64,000 bases of DNA from Epiperipatus broadwayi (GCA_028023455.1 JAQFVV010012394.1:24625934-24689933); one strand, 5' to 3'. Shown: positions 20,700-32,811, numbered from the stretch's first letter. A program made the numbers and translations. The notes: generated from the sequence alone by a model not told the origin.

Positions 20700-23690
20700 G
20701 TACTATCATGAGATGGTGATCATGTGATATTTTAGAGTATGTTATTGTTAAATAATATATATATATATAATATTTTAATATTGAATAAATATAATACCAT
20801 ATACAATTTACCAAACCTATTTTAAATAATAATTGAACTGCCTTCTATTTGCCATGTTCAGTATCTTTTAACAATAAAAAAATGGAGCAATTGGCCAAAT
20901 TGAAATAATGGATCATCTTTTACTGTATTTTGGATCTTTTTATTTAGAGTTATCCAGAACAATAATAACCAAAGAGCAACTGAAATTAACCTATATATTT
21001 AATGTAAATTACATCATATGACTTTCTCAGGTTACTTTTAATATATGCTCCTAAAAGTATTCTTCATTGATGATGACCAAAAACTAATTGAGGATGAAAA
21101 TATAACACTACTATCATTTAATGTCCATTGATTATTCTAGTTTATAATAGATAACTTTGGAGTACACTCTTGAAAGCATAAATTGAGTAAGTAGATAAAG
21201 TCATGTAATATTGTCTAAATATTAAGGATTGTTCTGCATAACTCTAAATAAAAAAATCTAAGATAAAGTAAAAGATAATCTATTGGTCCATTTTCTTACT
21301 GTTAAAGTAATCAAACATGGTAGCTAGAGGGCAGTTCAATTATTTTTTGGTAAATTTCACATGATATTATATTTATTATATATTGTAATGGACATATTTG
21401 CACATTTACATAACAAAATCCAGAGTCTAGGCAAAATATACCAAAAGCTGATCGAGATGAAGTGGTGAGACCTCAAATCTGACCAAGCTTCAACTTCTTT
21501 ACCACAACTCTGTGATTTAACAGTCTATGAATGACATTTATGAGGTTACACTCGATCTCAATTTCTTCAGTGAGCTGACAGCCAAGGGAGAGCATGAGAC
21601 TTAGGGGAAATTAATAGTTTTAAATATAATGAAAGGTTAAATAAACTACTTAACTAAAAGAATGCATATTATACACATTAATAATAAGGAATTTGGATGA
21701 TTTATAGTTGGCTTGTGAGTAAAAGATGTGAAACAAATTACATTTTATATAAATTTATTTAAATAAGTGATTAAAGAATAATTCAAATAAGACAAAAGAA
21801 CATTAATCATTCAGTATTAGGAGGGTTTAGTTACACACACAGATATTACAGAACTGATGAGATTAATTTAATATACTGACCTCATCTTGAATAGGGTGAC
21901 TTAATTTATACAAGTGTTGCAGTTAATAAATCATACCTGTTATATTTTAATGTGCCAAGCTATTCCTTGGTTTTCCAATGTTACAAGCTAGAGTCTTAGC
22001 TAGAATGATAATTAGTTCCAGCATTAAGTGGATTGTTACATGAATACATTACAGTGAGCAATTTAATAAGCTCAAAATCCAGATTCAATCTGGTAAACTA
22101 GATTATGCATTCAGACTAATATTGAAATGCTAATAATAAGAATGGGAAGAACTAGTTACCTTTAGGGTCACATCTGTAGACTATGGCACTAATAAAATGC
22201 TAAAATAAGTTGTGGTGCAAGTGAGTAATTGTTCACAGGCTTCAGTATCAAATACTCGGTGCCCTAAGACTGAATGGCTTGCTACAATTAAATAAGAACC
22301 TTTATGGTTTAGTGAACTCGGATCAGCTACTCAAGTGTCCTGGCCTTAAACTCAGTAACATGCTTGGTGTTCTAAACCTGAATGGAGGTGAATGGGAACA
22401 GCCTTCACTGCTAGCCTATAAGACATAGGTGCTTCATAAGAACACTCACAACACGTGAATTAATATAAATATGTATATATAGAATTAATTAACTAATGTG
22501 CCCAAACAGATAATTTCTATCTGCTAAAACTTACTCAATCCAGTTCTTAGATTAGCATATAGTAATCATGCTAAGAAAAGGGCTAACTAAATTATTAATC
22601 TAGTTAATACGCTGAATCTGTATTCATATATATATATATGATTAAGTTAAGGAGGAGAAAGTATATTTAATGGCCTTAATAATAAATTAAAATATATTTT
22701 TATTATCATCCTTAGCTAACATCTGACTTCTAACTAATAGGTAAAATCATAAGTTTAACAACTTGTTATGCAAACCTTAAATCAATATAATATAAATGAA
22801 ATAATGATAACCAGCACATAACGACCGGTTATTATCTGTCAGAATAGGAATTCAAAGCATCCTAAAATATTACACTGGTGAGCTTAATAAAGGTCTTTCC
22901 TTCAAAGTGTACTAAAACATTTACTCGCGGCCTCAAAATATTGGCACATATTAAAATAAATGAAATGAAATAATTTAATGCAGAAATATAGGCATGACTG
23001 TAGTTTTAAAGAAATTAAATAATAACTGAATACAATTATTAGGATTAAGAGATGAATTTACAGTAGTAAAGAATTCAAGCAAGTTTTACATTTTAATTTT
23101 AGAAACGACTTGATAAAAGATATTAATAATTAGATTGAATCTAATGATTTACAATAGCTAGCTAGATATGTGGTTTAAAGATTAAATTAAGAGTTCTGCA
23201 GTTTTTAAGAAATATTGCCAATCTTCTTCAGCAGCTTGGATGTCAGGCACTTGGAATTAGGCATTATGGGACTCCTTTCTGAATAGGTTGCTTGGTGATA
23301 GAATCTTTTTTTGATAGCAGGCAGTGGCTGGAAACTTTCCATCCCAGTGATGATGATGATCACATATCATGGTGGCTGTAGAATGGGATTGGAGATGACC
23401 CTTCTCTCATAGAAAGAAATGGCAAATCTGTGGCCTTCCTACTCACACATTTTAAAATTCAAACGGGTGTGGATTCTGGTAGCAACACACTTATAATTTT
23501 ACGGAGTATTTTCAAGTGTCAAAATATAGGCTATTTATACTAGTTTCTGATCCTATATTATTTTTTTCTACAAATTGGAGTCACAGTGGAGTGAATCCAT
23601 TAACACTTGTTTACAATTTTCATTTTAAATTTGTAAAATCTACTTAACTATTGTTAATAAGCAAACAGTTTATACTTTGTGGCTAATTGT
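20700..23690. other. Unresolved 3-kb stretch, AT-rich with GC-richer islands
   Basis: No family recognised. Sub-stretches at 21420-21610, 22150-22440 and 23200-23480 are less AT-rich and may be old coding or LTR-type element sequence, but no frame stays open and no motif is readable. Several AT microsatellites occur (about 20755, 22627). Confidence 0.4.
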
Positions 23691-23695
23691 TCTAA

Positions 23696-24370
23696 ATCAA
23701 AATATATAAAATGCGCTAACATGCACAAGCACACAAAGCTAAAAAGAAATAAAGAAAAGTATATATTATTTTATTTTACTATATATATTTAATCAAATGG
23801 CTAAGCGCTTTCAAGGGTCAAAGCCCTCATATTCATAGCTATTTTGTAAAAATATAAGAAATTGATTAGGAATGATGTAAATTTATGCAAATGAAATGAT
23901 TATGCATTCCATTTCTTGGATATTTAGTAACAAGAGTATTTTCTATTTATGGTGGACACTGCTTATAGTTCAGTTTTTGCAAAGCACCACACTTCAGCTG
24001 GTCATGATTGCCAACCTGGAAATCCAGTAGTGGTCTGTAGAGAGTGACACGATCTTAAAAGGAAGATAAAAGAGGCTTACTTTATCTCTAGAGATGGCGA
24101 CACCATAAATAGAAAAGACTCTTGCTACAAAATATCCAAGAAATGGAATGCGTAATCATTTCATTTGCATAAATTTACATCGCTCCTAATCAATTTCTTA
24201 TATTTTTACAAAATGGCTATGAATATGAGGGCTTTGACCCTTGAAAGCGCTTAGCCATTTGATTAAATATATATATATATATATTAAAATAAAATAATAT
24301 ATACTTTTCTTTATTTGTTTTTAGCAATGTGTGCTTATGCGTGATAGCGCATTTTATATATTTTGATTTT
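23696..24370. repeat. Penelope-like element terminus in foldback form
   Basis: Arms of roughly 255-265 bp (about 23696-23951 and 24104-24370) are inverted copies sharing GCTAAGCGCTTTCAAGGGTC, AAAGCCCTCATATTCATAGC and CATTCCATTTCTTGGATAT. The same 3' block follows the GIY-YIG frame at 42.4-42.5 kb (GAAAGTGCTCAGCCATTTTA). The spacer and right arm include the end of a GIY-YIG domain. Confidence 0.7.
23970..24155 (+). pseudogene. PLE GIY-YIG endonuclease C-terminus, with stop
   Basis: Reading from about 23970: SVFAKHHTSAGHDCQP, VVVCRE, an in-frame TGA at 24045-24047, then HDLKRKIKEAYFISRDGD, TINRKDSCYKISKKWN, ending at TAA (24153-24155). It aligns with 42083-42400: FAH....GH, KRK.KEAYFI, IN, ISK.W. 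In PLEs the GIY-YIG domain follows the reverse transcriptase; the E of KEAY and the N of IN match conserved positions. This is only the last third of the domain. Confidence 0.75.
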
Positions 24371-24884
24371 AACTATTGTTTTAAATTTTAAATAGAATAA
24401 ATTTAGCTTAATTGAGCCATTCGATTCCCAAAGGGATCTAAAATAGTGGTGGTTCAGTGCATTTTGTTATTGACTAAATTTCAGTTTTGAAAATATTATT
24501 GCAAAAATATAAATTTAGAAATCTAGCCTATATACTATTTTATAACCAGGTGTGTGGTGTGATTTTTATTGACAATATTTTAATTCAACTTTAGAAAATT
24601 TAGTGAACCTTTTAATAAACATTTTGTTATATATGTATGCTGATACCAGATGAATTTTATACATATATGTGATTCTCAATGAAAACTAATGAATTGACTT
24701 TTTAAAAAAATAAATCTATAATTTAAAAAGATCCAAATTTTAAATGCAGACACGCTGTAATATACATAAACCGATAATATATCACAGTCTGTTTTCGCAT
24801 ATATATGTGCACTGATACTTATATAACGATGTTTATGTTAATATATGTATACTCAAGAGATTTTAAAGTTAGCACAGATAGAGA

Positions 24885-25350
24885 GTTTTTCTTTAGTTTA
24901 CAAAAATAAAAGTATTGCTATGAAAATTCACAAATCAGATTCCCAAAGAATTATTTAAGTTTTCATTCACAAAGCTATGAGTATGAGATTCGAACATTAA
25001 ATCTCGAAAGCGCTAAGCAGATCTATTACATATTATAGTATAATTATAGCTTCACTATTTAATGTGAAAAAAGTCACATATTTATAATTACAATTTTTAC
25101 TAGTGAAGAGAAAAACAACTTATTAAATAAACATGTAAATAATGTCCACTTTTTTGCATCAATACCAATCTATTTATCAGATTAAAAAAGATCAATAAGT
25201 TGGTGTTGATACAAGAAAGTGGGCATTATTTGCATGTTTATTTAAATGATTCTTTGGGAATCTGATTTGTGAATTTTCGTAACCATACTTTTATTTTTAT
25301 AAACTAAAGAAAATCTCATTTTTACTTTTTAGTACATTTATGTGAATAAA
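24885..25350. repeat. Nested foldback, family F with a PLE-like block
   Basis: Outer arms 24891-24957 and 25246-25309 share CTTTAGTTTACAAAAATAAA and TTCACAAATCAGATTCCCAA as inverted copies. Inner arms near 25118-25172 and 25196-25250 share AAACATGTAAATAATGTCCA and ATGCAAATAATGCCCAC-type inverted sequence. The loop side holds AATCTCGAAAGCGCTAAGCA (about 25000), like the PLE terminus at 23.8 kb. The end TACATTTATGTGAATAAAAG matches other F elements. Confidence 0.6.
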
Positions 25351-25354
25351 AGTA

Positions 25355-25950
25355 TTTCTTTATAAAAAAATATAAATTTTTTATGTTCTGTATATAAATA
25401 AAATTCCTATTTTCTCTGTTGTCTGAATGGTGAATGTATGTTTGTCCATAAGGCTGTCACATGTCAAATTCACAACTAATTAAAAAAATTTTTGTGAGAA
25501 GGAAGTAATTCCATCATTAATAAGCTGTAATTTTTATATGTCATATTTATATATCAAATAGAACATGTAATGACAGTTTTTCAGGCCAGGTATTTATTTA
25601 TATATCTTTTTTTTTGATTTACATTAAATCATCATTTTTTTCTAAAGCATTTTATGCAAAGCAATAATTCCACAAAGCTAAAAAAATTTGGTTAGCGTAT
25701 AAGTGAAGTAATGTAGTTTGATATTGCTTAATTAATTCTGCCATTAATAAACTAATTTTTTATGAAGCAATTTATACAAAGGAACTAATTAATTCCTTCC
25801 TTATATTTAAGAGGTTTAATTTGAATATGAGCATTTTTATTCAAAGCAATTATTATTTGTAAATAAGCTTAAGTAAAACATTTTATTCAAAGCAAATAAT
25901 TCCTTAAAGCAAAAAAAAAAATTATTAAAGCAAGCAAATAATTGTATGTA
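25355..25950. other. AT-rich DNA, no feature recognised
   Basis: Loose recurrence of TTTATTCAAAGCAA-type words between 25630 and 25900 suggests an old degenerate tandem repeat, but a unit cannot be fixed. Confidence 0.35.
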
Positions 25951-25954
25951 ATGC

Positions 25955-26004
25955 TTTACTGGAGCACCCTCTGAATTTTTTTATTCAAAGGGTGCTCCAG
26001 TAAA
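25955..26004. repeat. Short near-perfect hairpin
   Basis: TTTACTGGAGCACCCTCTG (from 25955) and CAAAGGGTGCTCCAGTAAA are inverted, about 20-22 bp per arm with one mismatch and a loop of about 6 T/A bases. It is GC-richer than its surroundings. It could be a tiny foldback remnant; a microRNA-like precursor is possible but unsupported. Confidence 0.6.
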
Positions 26005-26261
26005 AAATATTCTTATATATAGTTGTGCCATATTGCTGTCAAATTCAATTGTGAATTTCTCTCATTTATTTATATAATGTTAAAATCTTTTGTTTAATTT
26101 ACATTAAATTTTTTTTAAAATATGTTAAAGTATCCAATTAAAAAAAATATTACAAATACATTTAATAATAAGTAATTTTTATTATGAAGAATTTAATATG
26201 AAAGAAATAATATTGTCAAATTCACATATCAAAATGAAGGCCGGTACTTTAAGGATTGTCA

Positions 26262-26458
26262 CAATTGAGGGTCTAGATCAGATTCAGTTTGGATACATTT
26301 ATTATTGAAGCTATAGAATGGATTCAATTTAGAAATAAATCTTATTGAAGATCTAGCATAGATTCAATTTTGGACACATCCATTATTGAAAGTTTAGATC
26401 AAATTCAGTTTGGTCAATTAGTTCAATTTGGGCAAGTCCATTATTGAGGATATGCTTT
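26262..26458. repeat. 40-bp minisatellite, about 4-5 units
   Basis: ATTCAATTTGG-like blocks recur at 26282, 26322, 26362 and 26403, with a shortened unit at 26422. Each unit also has TTATTGAAG and CTAGA words. The unit is 40-41 bp. Confidence 0.65.
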
Positions 26459-26790
26459 TAATATAACTCCATAATATTTTCAACAAAATTTACTTAGAAA
26501 TTAATAAAATTAATAATCATGGATTTAACTAATCACCTTATATATTTTAAGCAAGTATTTTTAGCAATTTAATCACTTGTCTTTTTTTCAATTTCTTTCA
26601 TAAGAGTTTTTTCTCTCTTCATATCACATGAATCAGCTTATTATAACTAATGGATGTCAAACATCAAAAACCACATCTTAAACTTATATCATTTTTTTTT
26701 TTTGGAACTACATGAGACTACAGGAAGAGAAAATTTGGAATATTGAATGTTGGTGGCACTGTATTATGAAGGCACTTGCTTGACCCCACA

Positions 26791-27020
26791 TGTTACATTT
26801 AGTACAGTGGTAGAATGATTCAAAGTCCAAAGATTATGATCCCATTGTATCACTTCCAAGATTCAAACATTTATGAATTACCAAATAATAACCATTTGGG
26901 TTTTTTTTTCTATTTGATGATTTCATGCAGTAATAGAGTGGAAATTCTGGAGCTAAAGATCCACAAATCATATTTTTGACACTCAAACTTCTTATAATCC
27001 CTGAGCAAAGATTGACTGCT
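26791..27020 (+). repeat. Two tRNA-derived SINE copies
   Basis: Copy 1 (26791-26897): TTTAGTACAGTGGTAGAATG, AAAGATTATGATCCCATTG, tail ending CCAAATAATAACCATTT. Copy 2 (26921-27020): TTTCATGCAGTAATAGAGTG, TTCTGGAGCTAAAGATCCAC, CAAACTTCTTATAATCCCTG. The minus-strand open frame covering them is a shadow. Confidence 0.6.
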
Positions 27021-27029
27021 ATTATTTGA

Positions 27030-28605
27030 TATCTAAATAAAATGGCTTCATTTGTGTACTGAAAATACAGATGGAATTTAGAACAACTTTTGAAAGTAAA
27101 GGTCATTATTTTATTTAAAAGTTATGCTAGGCTTATGAAACACTCTGTTTTATGTATGCTTCTTTTCTCTAAAATAAGTATCAAAGATTTCTTTAACGAG
27201 AAATGTTCTTATTGTTCCACGTTCTTCTGATACTATGGCGAATACAAACAAACTTAATGATTTTAACATTGATACTTCTGTTTCATTGTCTCTATGATTT
27301 TTTTTCCAATAATAATAATAATATTCTTACACCATGCCATGACCCCTTTTCCATTTGATGAAAAAATTCCTCTTTATCTTCTATGTAGAGATCCAACAGC
27401 TCCTTTAAAGAGGGCTTATGAAAAAGGCAGTACTTGACCAATGATCAAGAAGTGAAGATTTGGACTGTTGTCCATGTTATGTAAAACGTTTTTCTTCATT
27501 ATTATACATTTTATTTAATCTCTATATATAATTCTTCTTCAGTTAAGAGTTAAATTCCCAATACTGGTTTTTTAGCTTAATTGATTAGGGACCATCTATA
27601 GATTTAAACTCAGGTTGTAAACATGAAGACATTTGGTTACCACTATGTCACAAAACTTTGTTCCAAATATTACTACAAATGTTACGTTTAAAAAAAGAAA
27701 GTCATTATTTAAAAGGTCTCTGTAGTAAATAATACCACTCTAGGGTTCAACAGGGAATACAAAAAATTTCCAAAGTATTACCTTTTTTATATAATTAAAG
27801 TTCTTCGAACTAGATGCTCCCTCTTAACAAATTAAATGCGCTCTCTCCGTAAGTACCTCTTGCGTTAGTCGATTTCATTTTATTTTTATTCTCTGAAGAG
27901 ATATTGTAGTTGATTCGAGAGAAGGCAGTTTTATTATACTTCAATTAATTATTTTTTGAATCATATTTTAACGTTGATTTTTATAACTTTTTTTAAAAAT
28001 ATATATATAATTTTTAACTTTTATTAAAAAATATATATAATCTATTTTTTAAAAAGTTTAAAATTATCTATTTGTATAGAGCAAGAAAACAATTAGTTAT
28101 GCAATAATAACAAAATTAATAAAAACATTCCTGTGGCTAAAAACATTTAATCAAGCAATAATAACAAACTAATAAAAACATACCTGCAGCTAAACTTTTA
28201 TTACCAATGAAATGCTCTGTTTGTATCGCATCGCTTATAGCAAATCGGTCTTTTGCATATATATATATATGAAGGCAAATCAAAAGAAAATTAATATTTA
28301 GTAAATAATTGTTCTTTTCTATTTAAATATGATTTTATTTCCAAATGAACACTATGAGGTAATTAGCCATTACTCAATTTTCGTTAGAATTTAAAAACAT
28401 TTATGCTTCTAAATGACGAGGGATTTTAATTATTTCTCTTTATTTTGGAAAAGATCTAAACGTACAGAATACAATACTGGTAGTATAGGATAATGGGAGA
28501 AATGGGAATAGAAATTCTATTGTATCTATTCAGAGAGAAAGATGGCTCGTGATAATATATTGGAAACTATAACAGATAAAAAGTAAAGAAGAAAAAGAAG
28601 GTGCT
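27030..28605. other. AT-rich DNA, no gene recognised
   Basis: AATAATAATAAT at 27309, and a duplicated AATAATAACAAA(A)TTAATAAAAACAT block near 28103 and 28147. A possible tRNA-like stretch near 27570-27660 is too diverged to call. Confidence 0.4.
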
Positions 28606-28612
28606 TGTGGGT

Positions 28613-28922
28613 TTTTAAGTAAACCAAGATGGGGCCCCAAAAAATGTCTGCTAAGAAACTCAGTATTTAATAATTACATTTTATTTTCTATTCTTATTAT
28701 TTTAAAAAAAGAAATCATTGTGCAAAAATTAATTACAATATTTACAGTTTTTTTTTTTGGGGGGGCGTAATTATTAGCAGAAAATGAGGGGGGGTATAAA
28801 TACAATATTTACACTTTATTTAATTTAACCACCAACAAATCTTTGGTAGATTATAGGCCTTTGAAACCGTACATTTATAATAAATAAAAAAAAATGGTGT
28901 GCCATCTTGGTTTACTTGAAAA
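28613..28922. repeat. MITE-like element with 20-bp terminal inverted repeats
   Basis: Left end TTTTAAGTAAACCAAGATGG (28613-28632) and right end CCATCTTGGTTTACTTGAAA (28902-28921) are inverted repeats with one mismatch. The 310-bp interior is AT-rich with G runs (about 28759 and 28789) and has no ORF. The target duplication is unclear, so the superfamily is not assigned. Confidence 0.6.
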
Positions 28923-28929
28923 CTTATAT

Positions 28930-29995
28930 GTACTCAAAAGAGGGGCAAAAATGAAAAGGATTTTAAAATAAGATTAATTATCAGTATTAAAATAGAGTAA
29001 GGATTAATTAAAGAAATTACAAAAAAAATGATCAGATGTGAAGAGTTAAAACTTTTAAAGAATTAGAAAATAATTTATGTTGAAAAACCCATAGAGAAAA
29101 ATGTATGTTTTAATTTAGTATTTAGATTTAGACATCTTAACTATTAACAAGATATCATAAAGAAACCTGTAAAGATTTTTACCAGGAGATATATTCACTA
29201 GCAGCTTTATTAAATCCTTCAATTATGCTACTATAACCATAAATCTGATAATCATTAATGATATGGTTCATAGTTTGTATCTGTTCACATTTACAATGAT
29301 CATTGAATGATAAATAACAACCATAGGTTGTGCTAAATCTGTTCATGAGAATCCAGTTGTGTCTAGGAAGATCAAATCCAGAGTAGCTTTATTTGTTGGA
29401 TCTACAGTTAGACCAAAATTAATTTCTATGTCCTTGGAAAGCTGAATAGTACTATTTGGGATTGTGATGCAAATACTTTATAAACAGCTTCTTTAACATT
29501 AGAATATTCTGTTTGGTGAATACTGTGTGCCTGTTTGGAGGAAAAGTTCTCACACTAAACCTGTGAATTATCATGAGAAATATTGTTAGTACATCACTCC
29601 TTTGTAATTGCTATATATTCTTTCATATATTCCTTTACTAAATATCAGAAGGAAGAAAATGTATAAAAACTATTAAATAGATCGAACTGAAAATATAGTT
29701 TTAGTACTTAAGACTCTACTCAAATAAAGATCCCTAATTTGGATGTTCAACCAAAAATCTACATTCAAAGAATTATGGTATATAACATGGAATTCTTATA
29801 TGAGTCCAATTGAAACATTTGGTATAATCGAAGTTGAAATTGAATTATTTCATACATTTTTGTGTAATAAAAAAGCAGATGTAACCATTTTTAACTGAGA
29901 TTTAAAGTTTATATTGGGATGAAAAGGATATAATAATTTTTATCTAAGGGCATAGTCTTAAAGTTATAACCTTAATATATATTACTTACATAATG
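28930..29995. other. AT-rich DNA, no feature recognised
   Basis: No open frame, repeat family match or tRNA-like signal noticed. Confidence 0.4.
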
Positions 29996-29999
29996 AGTA

Positions 30000-30630
30000 T
30001 GCACTTAACAAATTATTAATTACTAATCATTAATGTAATTGACTGAAGTGAAAAGTGTCAAAGTGAGTTCAGAAAATCTAACACTTGTAATAAATTATAA
30101 TAATTTGATATTGATAAATGCTGAAGAAATATTGATATGTAAAAGATTATGAACTGGGCCAACTGAAAGCTGCTGGTTCAGTATGAATACAACTTGGTAG
30201 TTGTTTATCTTTTTTTTGCAAGTATTTTTAGTCCTGTGGTTCGAGAAAATGTGGTGGAATAGATATGTCTAAATAAAATACTATGCATGGAAACAAGATG
30301 AAATTATCTATGATGAACCTAGGCTAGGAATGATATATTAATCTTTAGCCTAATATATGATTAGTAATAATCATAAATATATTTATCTGAAGTGGATAGT
30401 GGCAGAGTTGTGAGTGCAGAAAGTTTGACACTTAAATCAAATTATAATAATTTAATATATTGATTCTTAATAGAAGTTTAACAGTTATATCTGAGCTAGA
30501 AATGATATAATAATCTCTAATCTAATAAATGATTAGTAATAATCAGTAATATATGTATATGAAGTAGATGGTGTCAAAGTTGTACATGCAGAAAGTTTGA
30601 CACTTTTATTTCAAATTATATATAATGTTT
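30000..30630 (+). repeat. R3 repeats, three partial units in tandem
   Basis: Three blocks with GTGTCAAAGT or GTGGCAGAGT, then CAGAAAGTTTGACACTT or its variants, start near 30050, 30405 and 30570. Between them, AATCTCTAATCTAATAAATG and GATTAGTAATAATCA recur. Only the first unit keeps the ribozyme-like module. Spacing is uneven, so internal deletions have occurred. Confidence 0.6.
30155..30240 (+). ncRNA. Hammerhead-like module (R3), diverged
   Basis: GGGCCAA, CTGAAAG (30163-30169, core degraded), GCTGCTGGTTCAGTAT, GAAT, then ACAACTTGGTAGTTGT, a perfect 6-bp hairpin with a four-base loop where helix III should be, then TTATC. The core is broken, but the helix III hairpin is clearest here, which supports the structure in sister copies. 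Confidence 0.4.
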
Positions 30631-30797
30631 ATCTATTTCAAGATTACTGTCTGAAGGCAAGCTGTTATTATGTTCAAGCTGCTATTACCAAACTAACATT
30701 TGATTGGATTGTAATTTCTCTCTGCTATTTTTTTAATCACACTTTATTCTAGAATGTCAATTTTATAAAATCTATTCATCTCTAATAATTGACTAAT

Positions 30798-30925
30798 GTC
30801 TGTGTGGTTTAGTGCAGTGACGGTGGACTTGGCTGTTCACACCCACAAATTATGACCTCCCCTTTGTCATTTATAGCACCTTAAGATTTTATAAATTTCC
30901 AAGCAATAAACTATTTCATTTTTTT
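30798..30925 (+). repeat. tRNA-derived SINE
   Basis: GTGTGGTTTAGTGCAGTGA at the A-box side, a diverged middle (CACAAATTATGACCTCC), and the tail TTTCCAAGCAATAAACTATT. Confidence 0.6.
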
Positions 30926-30929
30926 TTTA

Positions 30930-32140
30930 ATTTGGTAATAGAAAGATGCAACAAAACATGTATTACTTTATATTCTTTAAAATTTTCCTATTCAACAGCT
31001 TATATTAAAATAATTTGAAACAATAGAACTAAATACTTAAGAGAGTAATTAATGTTTGAACAAACCTGTGACTTATAAAGGGGCCACTTACTGTATGCTG
31101 CAGTGCTCAAGTTAAAATATAAGTTTGGGTAATATAAATAAATTTGTTAGCTTCTACTTATTTCAATTGAGTTTCTATAAAAGAAACAGCTACTGTCAAA
31201 TTATCAATGAAGGTGTTAATAACTTTATTTCAAGGCGTAGAAACATTACTAGCTAGATTATAATTTAATGATAATTCTTGGTAAAGCTTCTTTGAATGAT
31301 TTAATAAAAATTTGAGCTGAATCATTGAACATCTTCCTTTGTTTTTTTTAAATCCTAGGATAAATGATAGGTTACCTGAATCTGTTTTTCATCTATCGTT
31401 AACTCACCATTTGAGATGTTATATTTTTAGTCTCACTAGCTATCTCTTATGGCTGTTTGGAAGTCATGCATAGGATATCATCTCACTTTACCACAGGGTG
31501 GATTCTATGACTTATCTAGAGATATCTATTTCTGTAATCTTTTGATAATTATTCTTAATTATTCAAATGTTTCATTTTTGATATATGTAGCATTCTCTGT
31601 GATTGTATATATTGGTAAAAGTAGGATTACATTTTTAAGTATCTCACTGCAAGGTGAAGGCTTCTCCAATATCCCATATATCAGTGCATATTTATATATA
31701 TATATGTTTCCAGATGATAACTGTTATGGCCTTGTTAATTTATCTATTATATAGAAAGATAGACTATATCACTTATTGATGTAATATTTTTTAATTAATC
31801 AGCTATTATTTTTTATATTACCCATACATTTGTATATATATTTTTATGAACGTAAGACATTTTTTCTAAACAAAAAATCAAAGATAATTTATTCTAGTAT
31901 AAAAGCGCTTAAATATAATAACAGCTTTAAAAATATCACAAGCATATAAATAATAACAGCAACATAAAAATGGATTAAGTTAATTATATTTTATCCTGAA
32001 ACTCCAAAGAAAAATAAATTATATATATTTTTTTAGTGCAATCCCCGTTGGAAATACATCACAGAAAACAATTTTTAAAAAAAATTCAATTATCAAAACA
32101 AGATTTTAAAATTCTAACAACAAATCACCAAATATTCTGT
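30930..32140. other. AT-rich DNA, no gene recognised
   Basis: The 101-codon frame at 31449-31754 shows no motif and ends in low-complexity AT repeats. Nothing else recognised. Confidence 0.4.
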
Positions 32141-32143
32141 CAA

Positions 32144-32228
32144 GCGTTGATAGCCGAGAGGTCAGCGCAGCTGCCTTGCAAGCAGTGTCTTGCAGACAGT
32201 TGTCGCGGGTTCGCTTCCTGGCCAATGC
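32144..32228 (+). tRNA. tRNA-like sequence with long variable arm (SINE head or pseudogene)
   Basis: 85 nt. Acceptor strands GCGTTGA and CCAATGC pair at six of seven positions. TAGCCGAGAGG is an A box and GGTTCGCTTCC a near-perfect B box. The anticodon arm GCTGC-CTTGCAA-GCAGT would give anticodon TGC. A long variable region (TGTCTTGCAGACAG) is unlike a normal tRNA-Ala. The 3' flank TTTGACATAT plus A-rich DNA is shared with the tRNA-Gly-like sequence at 39.4 kb, so this is more likely a mobile tRNA-derived element than a working tRNA. Confidence 0.5.
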
Positions 32229-32284
32229 TTTGACATATAGAAAAATAAAAAAAATCATCAAATATTCACTTTAAATAATACAAT

Positions 32285-32475
32285 GCATGTGATGTGATGT
32301 GATGTACTGTGGCTTCTCCTTAAATGAAGTCAAGAATATCTCAGCAATTATGCCCAGATAAACCCGTTAGCCACTTTATTTTCCATTCCCCACTCTAAGT
32401 TTTCCCATATTCTGCTCCATCACATTTCCATAACATAATCTTTGTCAACTCTACTTTAGTGACATCTAGTGTAAA
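32285..32475 (-). pseudogene. LINE 3' end, strongly truncated
   Basis: GTGATGTGATGTGATGTACT at the element's 3' end, then GTGGCTTCTCCTTAAATGAA, AACCCGTTAGCCACTTTATT and CATTTCCATAACATAATCTT, all matching the minus-strand LINE at 51.62-51.79 kb. About 190 bp survive, typical of 5' truncation. The tail repeat ATCAC is the family's 3' microsatellite. Confidence 0.65.
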
Positions 32476-32479
32476 CTTG

Positions 32480-32810
32480 AGTCATCAGTAATTCAAGAAT
32501 GTAATATGCAATGAGCTGAAGAAAGATACTGATAGAATGAAAGTGATGATTATTTATATTTTTATGTATTATTATGTTTAAATCATATTAATGTTTATTG
32601 ATTGTAAATATACCATTAAACAATTTTTTTAATCATATATATCTCTTACTTAAAAATTCTTTAGGGATTCATTTTATTTAGTAGATATGTTGCATTTTTT
32701 CAAAGTCTCAATAATATATAACTGCATTATTGTCAGAAGGTATTTGACTGAAATATGACTGATAGATTTTCATACCTTAATTATTTATAAACATTAGTTC
32801 ATCTGCTGGT
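32480..32810. other. AT-rich DNA, no feature recognised
   Basis: Nothing recognisable. Confidence 0.4.
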
Positions 32811-32811
32811 G

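Noticed and set aside
21855-21895. CTGATGAG as a hammerhead core
   Set aside because: No GAAA follows at a suitable distance and no stem I partner is seen.
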